Source: Lewinellaceae bacterium
GTDB lineage: Bacteria > Bacteroidota > Bacteroidia > Chitinophagales > Saprospiraceae
Length of the DNA: 64,000 bases
Direction: 5' to 3'
Assembly: GCA_020636135.1 (NCBI GenBank)
Contig: JACJYK010000002.1
Coordinates: 329,501 to 393,500 of the forward strand
Shown: piece after piece, positions 25,481 through 34,900 of the stretch
How the letters are laid out: the number at the start of each line of letters is the position of its first letter
Position numbering within the stretch: the first letter of the stretch is position 1
Notes under the pieces: model-generated
What the model was told of the DNA's origin: nothing
The model's database searches: none
The model's input: the letters and a program-made list of their open reading frames with translations, nothing else
Program-made: the position numbers and the translations under genes

Positions 25481-26989
25481 ATGGCATTGAGCGAACAGGA
25501 ACTTGTACGCAGGGAGTCCTTGCAGAAAATCAGAGATTTGGGTATCGACCCCTATCCACCGGAACCGTTTCCGGTCACCCATCATGCTTCGGAAATCAAG
25601 TCGGCATTTAATGACGACACCGAACAATGGCAGGATGTGGCCATCGCCGGACGGGTGATGATGATCCGCAACATGGGGAAAGCATCGTTTGCAGAACTGC
25701 AGGATGCCTCTGGCAAGATCCAGATCTATGTTGCCCGCGATGAGATTTGCCCGGATGAGGATAAAACGCTCTACAACAAGCTGTTCGCCAAATTATTGGA
25801 CATCGGGGATTACATTGGCGTGAAAGGATATGTCTTCCGTACCCGCATGGGAGAGATCACCCTGCACGTCAAAGAATTGAAATTGCTGAGCAAAGCCCTT
25901 CATCCGCTGCCCATCGTAAAAAAAGATGCCGAGGGCAACATTCACGACGCCTTCACGGATCCGGAGCAGCGCTATCGCCAGCGCTACCTGGACCTCACCG
26001 TCAATGACGGCATCAGGCAGATCTTCATTCTGCGCAGTAAGCTGGTCTCCGCCATGCGGCGCTTCTTTGATGCCAAAGGATGGCTTGAAGTGGAAACACC
26101 CATTCTGCAACCGATCCACGGAGGTGCGGCAGCCCGGCCATTCAAGACCCACCACAATACCCTGGACATACCCCTGTATTTACGCATCGCCAACGAGCTT
26201 TACCTCAAGCGGCTGGTGATCGGGGGATTTGACGGTGTCTACGAGATCGGCAAAATGTTTCGGAACGAAGGCATGGACCGTACGCACAATCCGGAATTTA
26301 CCGGGATGGAGATCTATGTGGCCTATAAGGACTACAACTGGATGATGGAGATGGTGGAACAGATGCTGGAATACATCACCACAGAGCTTTTTGGCACCAC
26401 GAAGGTTACCTACAGCGGCCAGGAGCTGGACTTCCAGGGACCGTATCGTCGCCTCTCCATGTACGATTCCATTAAAGAATATACCGGCGTGGACATTTCC
26501 GGAATGGATGAACCGGCTCTGCGCACCCGCTGCCGGGAATGGCACATACCCATTGACGACAGCATGGGCCGCGGCAAGCTCATCGATGAGATTTTTGGGG
26601 ACAAAGTGGAGAAAAATCTGATCCAGCCCACTTACATCACCGACTATCCACTGGAGATGACTCCATTGGCTAAAAAACACCGCAGCCAGGAGGGACTGGT
26701 CGAGCGCTTTGAATTATTTGTCAATGGCAAAGAGATCGCCAATGCCTACACCGAGCTCAATGATCCCATGGATCAGCGGGAGCGCTTTGAGGATCAGTTG
26801 AAACTGGCCCAGCGCGGGGATGAAGAAGCGATGGCTCTGGACGAAGACTTTTTGCTGGCCATGGAGTACGGCATGCCGCCGATGTCCGGGCTGGGCGTCG
26901 GCATTGACCGTCTGGTGATGCTGATGACCGATCAGCAGAGCATCCAGGAAGTACTGCTCTTCCCTCAGATGAAACCGCTCAAGAAGTAA
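25481..26989 (+). CDS. lysS: lysyl-tRNA synthetase, class II
   Basis: A 502-residue cytosolic enzyme that charges tRNA-Lys. The N-terminal OB-fold anticodon domain covers about residues 55-150. The class II core includes the lysine-specific GGAAARPFKTHHN, motif 2 (MFRNEGMDRTHNPEFTGMEIY) and motif 3 (PMSGLGVGIDRLVMLMTD). Length and ending (LLFPQMKP) are normal. It has a perfect -7 box upstream and overlaps the start of the following lipoprotein gene by one base (TAATG), so that gene is co-transcribed. Confidence 0.97.
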   Translation: MALSEQELVRRESLQKIRDLGIDPYPPEPFPVTHHASEIKSAFNDDTEQWQDVAIAGRVMMIRNMGKASFAELQDASGKIQIYVARDEICPDEDKTLYNKLFAKLLDIGDYIGVKGYVFRTRMGEITLHVKELKLLSKALHPLPIVKKDAEGNIHDAFTDPEQRYRQRYLDLTVNDGIRQIFILRSKLVSAMRRFFDAKGWLEVETPILQPIHGGAAARPFKTHHNTLDIPLYLRIANELYLKRLVIGGFDGVYEIGKMFRNEGMDRTHNPEFTGMEIYVAYKDYNWMMEMVEQMLEYITTELFGTTKVTYSGQELDFQGPYRRLSMYDSIKEYTGVDISGMDEPALRTRCREWHIPIDDSMGRGKLIDEIFGDKVEKNLIQPTYITDYPLEMTPLAKKHRSQEGLVERFELFVNGKEIANAYTELNDPMDQRERFEDQLKLAQRGDEEAMALDEDFLLAMEYGMPPMSGLGVGIDRLVMLMTDQQSIQEVLLFPQMKPLKK

Positions 26990-27903
26990 TGCGACGGGTA
27001 AGTCCTTTTATATGTCTGGCTCTGGCCATGCAATTCCTGGCGGGTTGCGGAAGCAATCAAGCACAGTATGAGAAAACACCGGTGGTCTTTAAGGTTCAGG
27101 CGGGCGATCAGCCGGTCCGGATCCAGGTTATGCCGGGAAGTCAGGGTCTGGCCATCCAGGTGGGTAACAATCCCGAGCTGACTTATTTTGATTTATCGGG
27201 AGCTATTACCGGGAGCTTCTTGCCGTCTCCGCCTCCTGATGAAGTCCATGCCTTTTATGCCTGGGGTCAGGACAGCGTGATCCTGGTGTCTCACGATCAG
27301 TTGCTGGGCTATGGTCCTCACGGGGCCACCCACCCGGTATCCCTGGCAGGCGTATTTGGCGATGTGGTGATGGATGACCGGCATCCCATATTCTCGCTGA
27401 CGGACCGGATCTATTTCCTGGCCAATAACGACAAACTGGGCATGGTGGATTTAACCATGGTCTATCGTTACAACTTTCACAAGCACACCACCGATGGTCT
27501 GATAGCCTATCCGAAGCAGTATCAGCAACCGGTAGGAAACGATAAAGTTCCGGCCTGGACAACGGATGGTTTCCGGTTGATTTGTGCATTACCGGGCCCG
27601 GCGCAGTTGCTGGTCTACGATTTGCAAAACCGCACGGAACAAGTGGTTTCCCTTGCGATTGCCGGTGAGACAGCCGGACTTTATTACCGGGAAGGAATGC
27701 AGAGTTATTTCCGTTTGACGGTACCGGACGAAGAGCATGTCTTTCAGGTCCAGCTTTTGAAACCGGACTTTTCTTTGGTTAAGGCGATAAAATTATCTGC
27801 AGAGGAGTACAATCTCACCCAGGCCTTCGTCGCTGCCGGCGATCTGTACCTGCGTCACCAGCAGAGTAGCGAGGGAGTCGTTTTCGACCGCATCACCTTT
27901 TGA
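26989..27903 (+). CDS. lipoprotein of unknown function, possible beta-propeller
   Basis: A 304-residue predicted lipoprotein: signal MRRVSPFICLALAMQFLAGC with lipobox LAGC (Cys20). The remainder is beta-rich with short recurring strands (ELTYFDLSGAITGSF, QLLGYGPHGATHPVSL, QLLVYDLQNRTEQVVSL) that look like propeller blades. No catalytic motif is visible and the family is not recognised with confidence. The ATG overlaps the lysS stop by one base, so it depends on the lysS promoter, though a functional link to tRNA charging is not implied. Confidence 0.75.
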   Translation: MRRVSPFICLALAMQFLAGCGSNQAQYEKTPVVFKVQAGDQPVRIQVMPGSQGLAIQVGNNPELTYFDLSGAITGSFLPSPPPDEVHAFYAWGQDSVILVSHDQLLGYGPHGATHPVSLAGVFGDVVMDDRHPIFSLTDRIYFLANNDKLGMVDLTMVYRYNFHKHTTDGLIAYPKQYQQPVGNDKVPAWTTDGFRLICALPGPAQLLVYDLQNRTEQVVSLAIAGETAGLYYREGMQSYFRLTVPDEEHVFQVQLLKPDFSLVKAIKLSAEEYNLTQAFVAAGDLYLRHQQSSEGVVFDRITF

Positions 27904-27925
27904 CCTTTAGTGTTTATTACATCAA

Positions 27926-27957
27926 TTCGCGAAATTCGTGTAATTCGTGGCTAAAAT
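27926..27957. repeat. short ATTCGTG-type intergenic repeat
   Basis: Between two convergent genes is a run of related units ATTCGCGAA, ATTCGTGTA and ATTCGTGGC followed by AAAATTTT. This AATTCGTG motif string recurs in Bacteroidota intergenic DNA. No terminator hairpin was identified here. Confidence 0.5.
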
Positions 27958-27965
27958 TTTGTGTC

Positions 27966-28610
27966 TTACAACTTACCGATCACCGTTATATTCCCTTTCA
28001 CCACGTCACCGATTTTTACCTTGATCTCAGTGCCTACAGGTAACAGCAGGTCGACACGGGACCCCAGTTTGATGAAGCCCATATCATCCCCCTGCCTTAC
28101 CTTCTGCCCTTGTTTGAGATAGCAGACGATGCGACGGGCCAGCGCGCCGGCGATTTGCCGCATACCCACTTTGCCGCGGGGAGTTTCATAGACGATGGTG
28201 GTTCGCTCATTTTCCAGGGAAGACTTGGGATTCCACGCAGGCATGAACTTACCGGGGTGGTATTGCTGGTAAAGGACACTTCCGCTGACGGGATTGCGAT
28301 TGACGTGGACGTTGAGCGGGGACATGAAGATAGAAACCTGGATCCGGCGGTCTTTCAGGTATTCTGTGTCTGTGGTTTCTTCGATGACCACCACTTTACC
28401 ATCAGCTGGCGCATAGACCAGATCTTCGGAGACTGCTGAAATGTGACGGTCCGGATTACGGAAAAAATACAGCAGGAACAGGGTCAGACCGATGCTCAGG
28501 ATGTACAGCATCCACGCCCAATATCCGAGATACATGGATCCTGCCCAGCTAAGAGCGGCCAAGATCAGGATACAGATGGTCAAAAAGATATAACCTTCCC
28601 GGTGGATCAT
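27966..28610 (-). CDS. psd: phosphatidylserine decarboxylase proenzyme, short bacterial type
   Basis: A 214-residue membrane enzyme that makes phosphatidylethanolamine. Two N-terminal membrane segments (residues 6-50) precede the catalytic domain. The proton-relay residues Asp70 (APADGK) and His102 (LNVHVNR) are present. The self-cleavage site is KLGSRVD: cleavage between Gly183 and Ser184 would make the pyruvoyl group on the small alpha chain. The short length is usual for Bacteroidota enzymes. The gene is divergent from the CPBP-cdsA pair, so two phospholipid genes sit close together; cdsA supplies CDP-diacylglycerol upstream of this step. Confidence 0.93.
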   Translation of the reverse strand: MIHREGYIFLTICILILAALSWAGSMYLGYWAWMLYILSIGLTLFLLYFFRNPDRHISAVSEDLVYAPADGKVVVIEETTDTEYLKDRRIQVSIFMSPLNVHVNRNPVSGSVLYQQYHPGKFMPAWNPKSSLENERTTIVYETPRGKVGMRQIAGALARRIVCYLKQGQKVRQGDDMGFIKLGSRVDLLLPVGTEIKVKIGDVVKGNITVIGKL

Positions 28611-28848
28611 CTTCTGTCTATTTAATGTTCAAAGGTAGGATTTTCAATTTCGCCTCAATTGTTTTCTGGTTGAAATAACTTAGGATGCGACAGCCTGACT
28701 GGATTTTCGCGATCTGTGTGCGTAACTACCGGGCCAATGCATGATGGATGCAGTATGCTTCACTTCAATTCGGTATCTTGCCGTTGATCTGCGGAACTTT
28801 GAAATCCTGAACGATAAAGGATAGGAGAGATTCCCGAATTGCGAAATC

Positions 28849-29727
28849 ATGGAGAACAGTTTTATCCGTATTCTCATCTTCTGCGCCATATTTCTGGGTT
28901 GCCTGATCCTGGGAACCCTGGCTACGGCGCTGGCAGCCCTGGCATGGGGGCTTTCCGTAAATGACTTACTCGGTGGAATGACCGGCAGTGATGCAGGCTT
29001 GTTGCGGGTGATGGCATTGATCAATCACATTTTCCTGTTCTTGCTGCCTCCCATTGTTTTTGCCCTGATTTACCGGAGCCGTGGCTGGGCAGATTATTTG
29101 GGCCTGACGAAAGCGCCGGTTTGGTGGCAGGTGGTATTGGGCATTGCCTTATTGTTTATTGCTTACCCCATCGTTCAGAAGTCATACGAGATCAATAATC
29201 TGATCCCACTCCCGGATTGGGCGGGGCAGATGGAAAATTCCACGGAAGAAGTGCTCAGACAGATCCTCACGATGAACAACCCGGGGACCTTCCTTTTAAA
29301 TGTGGTGATCATTGGGCTGTTGCCGGGACTAGCGGAAGAGATGACCTTCCGGGGGGTCCTGCAGCAGGAATCCTATACCTGGGTGGGACGGAGTGCCGGT
29401 GCCGTTTGGATCACGGCGATCCTTTTCAGCTTTTTGCACTTCCAGTTTGAAGGCTTCTTGCCGCGGGTAGTGCTGGGTGCGATCCTCGGTTATGCTTTTT
29501 TGTGGACCCGGAATTTATGGGTTCCGATCCTAATGCATTTTGTCAACAATGCGACGCCGGTTTTTGGAATGTATTTTTTCGGTGATGATATGGACACCAT
29601 GGATCCTTCCTCTGCCGAGCCGGTCACCTGGTGGGCCTTAATGCTCTCCGTGATCGCCACCTTTGGCATTGGTTATTTCTTATACCTCAAGACCCGACAA
29701 CAGGATGAGCCGCCCAGCATCGCTTAG
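28849..29727 (+). CDS. CPBP-family intramembrane glutamic protease
   Basis: A 292-residue polytopic membrane protein of the CAAX prenyl protease 2/bacteriocin-processing family. The catalytic motif EExxxR is Glu163-Glu164 and Arg168 (LAEEMTFRG), followed by FxxxH-type His197 (FSFLHFQFEG) and HxxxN with His230 and Asn234 (LMHFVNNATPV). The family includes proteases and immunity or processing proteins; the substrate is unknown. The last 23 bases overlap the start of cdsA, so the two are translated from one message. Confidence 0.9.
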   Translation: MENSFIRILIFCAIFLGCLILGTLATALAALAWGLSVNDLLGGMTGSDAGLLRVMALINHIFLFLLPPIVFALIYRSRGWADYLGLTKAPVWWQVVLGIALLFIAYPIVQKSYEINNLIPLPDWAGQMENSTEEVLRQILTMNNPGTFLLNVVIIGLLPGLAEEMTFRGVLQQESYTWVGRSAGAVWITAILFSFLHFQFEGFLPRVVLGAILGYAFLWTRNLWVPILMHFVNNATPVFGMYFFGDDMDTMDPSSAEPVTWWALMLSVIATFGIGYFLYLKTRQQDEPPSIA

Positions 29728-30511
29728 ACCCCGCATCGTCAGTGCCATCGTTTATGGCATTTTGTTGATTGGTTGCCTGATGCTGCACGCCTGGGCGTGG
29801 CGCGGGTTACTTTTGTTTTTTGCGGTTGTTCTCCTCTATGAGCTTAGCGGATTATTCTGGCGGGATGTTCCGGATCGTCCGGGGCGGATGATAGCCATCG
29901 TCGCGTGGGGAGCCATAACCCTGGGTATGATGATTGAATGGTTGCCGGAAGGAATGATCACCTGGTCTGCCTGTTTTTGGATCCTGACGCTGGCCACCTT
30001 ATTCCGGTACCGTCTACAAGCCTGGATGCCGGCATTATTTCATGCACTGACGCCTTTATATATAATCATGCCGGTCCTGCTGGCCGATTCACTGCGCGGA
30101 CAACTTGGTCCGGTATCGGTGTTATTGCTCTTTGTATTATTATGGGCGGACGATGTAGGAGCCTATTTTATTGGCTCCTGGTGGGGTAAAACACCATTTG
30201 CCGCTCAGATCTCTCCCAAAAAGACCTGGGAGGGTACCCTGGGCGGGGCTGTCCTTGCGGCACTGATCGGTAGCCTGGCCGGATGGATGGGTATGCCGTT
30301 GACACCCTGGCAAGGCGTGATCCTTGGATTGGTGGTGGCCTTATTTGGCACAGTAGGGGATCTGTTTGAGTCCATGATCAAGCGGCATTATGGCATCAAA
30401 GATTCGGGAACCATCATGCCGGGGCACGGCGGATTGCTGGACCGCCTGGATTCTTTTTTGGTGGCCATGACGCCTTATTATATTATAGTGGGGTTTTTTA
30501 GTAGTCAGTAG
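29705..30511 (+). CDS. cdsA: phosphatidate cytidylyltransferase
   Basis: A 268-residue membrane enzyme making CDP-diacylglycerol from phosphatidic acid and CTP. The full CdsA signature is near the C-terminus: SMIKRHYGIKDSGTIMPGHG followed by GLLDRLDS. Multiple hydrophobic helices precede it. The start at 29705 (MSRPASLRPRIV) is chosen over the upstream ATG at 29663 because it follows AACAGGA and gives the usual N-terminus; it overlaps the CPBP gene. Its last codons (SSQ-stop) lie inside a heptanucleotide repeat array, so the C-terminal tail may vary between strains. Confidence 0.92.
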   Translation: MSRPASLRPRIVSAIVYGILLIGCLMLHAWAWRGLLLFFAVVLLYELSGLFWRDVPDRPGRMIAIVAWGAITLGMMIEWLPEGMITWSACFWILTLATLFRYRLQAWMPALFHALTPLYIIMPVLLADSLRGQLGPVSVLLLFVLLWADDVGAYFIGSWWGKTPFAAQISPKKTWEGTLGGAVLAALIGSLAGWMGMPLTPWQGVILGLVVALFGTVGDLFESMIKRHYGIKDSGTIMPGHGGLLDRLDSFLVAMTPYYIIVGFFSSQ

Positions 30512-30564
30512 TCAGTAGTCAGTAAATGGTAGTCAGTAGTCAGTAGATAGTAGTCAGTAGTCAG
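30502..30564. repeat. TAGTCAG heptanucleotide array, nine units
   Basis: Nine consecutive 7-base units, seven exactly TAGTCAG and two degenerate (TAAATGG at 30523 and TAGATAG at 30544). The cdsA stop codon (30509-30511) is inside the second unit. Such short tandem heptamers can change copy number by slippage. No gene is encoded. Confidence 0.9.
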
Positions 30565-30822
30565 ATACCCCAACACCAAAACACCATCAAACCACCACAC
30601 CTAAACAAATAAACACCTAACAAATAAACAACCTAACATCCCAACACCATAAAACCATAAAACCACCACACCATAAAACCACCCTAACAAATAAACACCT
30701 AACAAATAAACAACCTAACAACCTAACACCCCAACACCATAAAACCATAACACCAAAACACCATAAAACCATAACACCAAAACACCAAAACACCAAAACA
30801 AACAAACACAAAAACACCTCAT
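30565..30822 (+). repeat. 258-base tract without a single G, upstream of pdxJ
   Basis: From the last G of the heptad array (30564) to the G of the pdxJ ATG (30823) the plus strand contains only A, C and T, mostly A and C. It is built of imperfect repeats: a block around 30601-30660 recurs around 30683-30750 (units like CAAATAAACACCTAA, ACACCATAAAACCATAA), then CACCAAAA units repeat up to the start codon. The minus strand is correspondingly C-free. A leader RNA would be unstructured and lack any Shine-Dalgarno sequence. Confidence 0.9.
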
Positions 30823-31537
30823 GACCCATCTCAGTGTAAACCTCAATAAAGTGGCGCTCATCCGGAACTCCCGGGGAGAAAACCTGCCGGACCTGGTACA
30901 GGTAGCACGGGACTGTGAAGCCTTTGGCGCCCAGGGCATCACCATCCATCCGCGACCTGATCAGCGGCATGCCCGCTATCAGGATGTCGCAGACCTGAAA
31001 GAAGTGGTCACAACCGAGTTGAATGTTGAAGGCAATCCGATTCCCAGGTTTATGGAGGTCGTGTTGCAATACCGGCCGCATCAGTGCACCCTGGTTCCGG
31101 ATGCGCCGGATGCGTTGACCAGCTCTACCGGGTGGGATACCATCAAACATGTTGAGTTCCTCCGGGATATCTGCTCCGGCTTAAGGGAATCGGGAATCCG
31201 CTCCTCTATCTTTGTGGACCCGGTGCCGGAGTTGGTGGAAGGGGCACGGCACGCCGGTGCGGACCGCGTTGAATTTTATACCGGACACTTTGCCCGGCAA
31301 TACGCTGCAAATCCGGCTCAGGCGGTACACGATCATATCCATTGCGCCCGGCTTGCAGCCGAACTGGGCCTGGAGATCAACGCCGGCCATGACCTTAACC
31401 TGGACAACCTGCGCTATTATGTGACGCAAGTCCCGCAGGTGGCGGAAGTATCCATCGGCCATGCCCTGATCTCCGACGCCTTATATTATGGTCTGGAGAA
31501 TACCATCCAGATGTATCTGCATTGTTTGGATATGTAA
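30821..31537 (+). CDS. pdxJ: pyridoxine 5'-phosphate synthase
   Basis: A 238-residue TIM-barrel enzyme that condenses 3-amino-2-oxopropyl phosphate with deoxyxylulose 5-phosphate to pyridoxine 5'-phosphate. Family segments are clear: LSVNLNKVALIRNSRG at the N-terminus, ITIHPRPDQRHARYQDV, YRPHQCTLVPDAPDALTSSTGW, IRSSIFVDP, RVEFYTGHFA, EINAGHDLNLDNL and VSIGHALISDALYYGL. Length is typical. The ATG follows a 258-base G-free tract with no ribosome-binding sequence, so translation must rely on an unstructured A/C-rich leader. Confidence 0.95.
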   Translation: MTHLSVNLNKVALIRNSRGENLPDLVQVARDCEAFGAQGITIHPRPDQRHARYQDVADLKEVVTTELNVEGNPIPRFMEVVLQYRPHQCTLVPDAPDALTSSTGWDTIKHVEFLRDICSGLRESGIRSSIFVDPVPELVEGARHAGADRVEFYTGHFARQYAANPAQAVHDHIHCARLAAELGLEINAGHDLNLDNLRYYVTQVPQVAEVSIGHALISDALYYGLENTIQMYLHCLDM

Positions 31538-31700
31538 GGTGCTGTATGCTATGCACCGTACGCTTTTTGCTGCACGCTGAGCAGGTTGTTCTACCCGGAA
31601 GGAAGAGCTGATTGTGGACCGTAAAAAGCAAAAAGCAAGCCGCTAATATCCAATTCCTGACCGCGAAAAGCGAAAAGCCAAAGGCGAACAGCGAACTGCC
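31538..31700. repeat. low-complexity repeat DNA downstream of pdxJ
   Basis: GGTGC/GCACC arms at 31538-31542 and 31553-31557 form a weak hairpin after the pdxJ stop, followed by TGTATGC/GTACGC/GCACGC units. From about 31621 come AAAAGCAAAAAGC and GCGAAAAGCGAAAAGCC units. No gene found; the remaining spacer to 31982 is AT-rich and holds the SusC promoter. Confidence 0.6.
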
Positions 31701-31913
31701 AACCCGCATGGATTAATTTTTCAAATTGTGATCTCCACCAAATACCCGATGGTAACCAAACATTAACAAAACACATTCTTCGGACGTTATTTGATTAAGA
31801 GGTTCTTAACGAATAAGGGCTTTTGTTATGGATGTCTCAATAATGAGCGTTTTTTTTGCTATTGATTTATGAATTTATTGTGATGTCCATGTTAATTAAA
31901 AGTTAATAAGTTT

Positions 31914-31944
31914 TTTGAGTGGGATAAATAATTTCTTACTTTCG
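31914..31944 (+). promoter_or_regulatory. promoter of the SusC/SusD operon
   Basis: TTTG at 31914-31917, a 19-base spacer, then TACTTTCG at 31937-31944, a one-mismatch form of TAnnTTTG. This gives a leader of about 30 bases before the SusC ATG at 31983. The DNA around it is strongly AT-rich. Confidence 0.65.
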
Positions 31945-31982
31945 TGCTCATTGCAATAATCTTTTTAACAAAAACTGGACGT

Positions 31983-34900
31983 ATGAAAAAACTCTCACTA
32001 GTTTTAGCATGCTCCCTATTCTTCCTGGGGTATGCGCTAGCACAAAGAACGATTACCGGTACAGTGTCCGATGTAGGGGGGGAGCCTCTGATCGGAGCGA
32101 GTGTCCTGGTAAAAGGAACTACAGTGGGAACTGTTACGGAAGTAGATGGTAGTTATACCATTAACGTTCCGTCAGGTAATACCACGCTGGTAGTGAGTTA
32201 CACTGGTTTCGAGACCCAGGAGGTTGAAATCGGCGCTTCGGACGTTGTAGACGTTACGTTGAGCGAAGGTTTGGAACTTCAGGAAGTCGTCGTAACCGGT
32301 CTGGGTATTAAGAAAGAAAAGAAAGCCTTGGGTTATGGGGTTTCCACCTTGAGCAACAAAGAAGTTGCATCCCGCCCTGAGGCCGACGTTGCCCGGATTT
32401 TGCGCGGTAAGGCAACCGGTGTGGATATCGTACAGACCTCCGGTCTGTCCGGTTCAGGTACCAACATCCTGATCCGTGGATATTCCTCCATCACCGGTGA
32501 CAACCAACCGTTGTTTGTTGTGGACGGTGTACCTTTCAACACCGGTAACAACTCGAACCGTAGCTTTACCTCAGGTAGTGCTACTGCTTCCAGCCGTTTT
32601 CTTGATCTGGATCCAAATGATGTAGAGGAGATTTCCATCTTGAAAGGTTTGTCAGCTACCGTTTTGTACGGTGAAGCCGGCCGTAACGGGGTGATCCTGG
32701 TGACCACCAAAAATGGTAATGCCGGCGCCAACGCCAACAAGAAGATGGAAGTTACGGTCAATCAAACCATTTCCCGCTCGGAAGTGGCAAACCTGCCGGA
32801 CTACCAAAACTCCTTCGGAAATGGATTTAGTGGAAACTTCGGATGGTTTTTCTCCAACTGGGGTGCAGCCTTCTCGGATACCAATCCGGGATCTTACGGT
32901 CCGGATTACAAAGGAGTCAGCCCGGATGGTTATGTGTACATTACCCATCCCTACGATCAGAGTCAGTTTGCTAAGGATTTTCCAGAATATACCAATTATC
33001 CTTCTTATGAATATCGGCCTTACACGGGCATCGAGGACTTCTTCCAGCCAGGTGTAACATCGAATACTTCGTTGTCGATTGCCAAGAACGTAGGTAATGG
33101 AACGTCTTTCAGCGCTACCTACAGCTATCTGTCTGATGAGGGCTTCACACCCCGTCTGGATGCTCAGCGCGATGGTGGTGCAAGTAACTTCATCAACAAG
33201 CACAACTTCGGCTTGGGAGCACAAACCAAATTGACAAATGGGTTGACCGTCAAAGGTACCTTCAACTTTGCTTCTACCGATCGTCGTACCCCGATTACCG
33301 GTCCGGCATTTGGTGGTGATGGTAACGGTTTGTTTGCCGCATTGTTATTTACCCCACGTTCGATCGACCTGATGAATTTACCTTATCAGTCTCCTCTCGA
33401 TGGACGTAACGTTTATTACCGTCGGGGTGGTCAGATCCAAAATCCACGTTGGGTATTGAACAACTCCGCTGACTTTGAAAAGATTCAGCGATTCTTCTCC
33501 ACCACGGAGTTGAATTATGAATTGTCTCCTTCCTTTAATCTGATGTATCGTTTCGGTTTAGATACGTATACGCAGCAAAATGAGCGTCAGACCAACCGGG
33601 GTGGCGTATCTACTGCTTCCGGTCTATACCAGACAGATAATTTTCAAAATTCCATCTTCGATCATGTACTGAATTTAACGTTCACGCACAGCTTGAGCGA
33701 AGACCTTTCTTTGGATGTCATTGCTGGGACCAACTTGCGTCGCAATACGTATGCGCGGGAGTCCTTGTTGAGTACCAATCAGTTCATTTTCAATTTGTTC
33801 AACCACTCGAATTTCACGTCACATACTTCTGACGTTTTTGGTAATGGTAGTGGTGATTACCGGGATTTTGAAAATACCATTGGTGTTTATGCAACGGCTA
33901 CGTTGGGCTTCAAAAACTTTTTGTATTTGAACCTGCAAGGGCGTAACGACTGGACATCCACACTGGAGCCGGAGAACAACTCCTTGTTCTATCCTTCGGC
34001 CTCTTTGTCGTTCGTAGTGAGCGATGCTATTCCAAGTTTGCAGAACAATGCCATCCTCAACTACCTGAAGTTGCGGGTAGGTTATGGAACATCAGCCGGA
34101 TATCCAGATCCTTACCAGACCCGGAATACCTTGGCATCTCAGGCTAGTGCCTTCATCACCGGTGGTGGTGCTACATTAAATACCAACTCGGTGGATGACC
34201 GGTTGGGAAATAAAAACCTGAAACCTGAGTTGCATAAAGAATTGGAAGGCGGTATCGAAGCACGTTTATTGCGTGACCGGATCGGAGTTGACCTATCACT
34301 GTACAACAAGAATTCCAATGACTTGATCATCGACTTAAGTTTGGATCCAGCCACCGGTTATACCCGGACCACAGTTAACGCTGCCGGACTGACCAATAAA
34401 GGGGTTGAATTGGGTTTGAACATCACACCGGTTCGGGGGAAAGTGACCTGGGATATGACCCTGAACTATACCAAGAATGTAAGTGAAGTTACCGAACTGT
34501 ATCCTGGTGTTGAACGCATCCAAATTGCTGGATATTCTACACTGGGTAACTATGCCATCGTGGGACAACCGTATGGTGTCTTATATGGTTCTCCGTTTGT
34601 GAAGGATGCTTCCGGTAACCTGGTGGTAAACAACGTCGGTACGTATCAGTCTAGTGCTGATAATGGAATCATCGGCGATCCTAATCCGGCTTTCCAAGCT
34701 AACTGGATCAACAACGTTTCCTGGAAAGGTTTGAGCTTCGGCTTCCAATGGCAGTACATCGACAAAGGTGACATTTATTCATCTACGGTACAAGCATTGC
34801 TTGCACGGGGTAATACCTCCGATACGGACGTTGACCGTTACATTCCGTTGATCATGCCAGGCGTGAAAAGCGACGGATCACCAAATGACATCCAAACCTA

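Noticed and set aside
30502..30822. CRISPR array
   Set aside because: Units are 7 bases or irregular A/C repeats with no conserved repeat-spacer alternation and no cas genes nearby.
30617..31150. 177-codon open frame on the minus strand with repeated VLWCFGVMVLWC-like peptide
   Set aside because: It is the complement of the C-free strand of the A/C repeat plus the reverse of pdxJ; the peptide periodicity comes from the DNA repeat.
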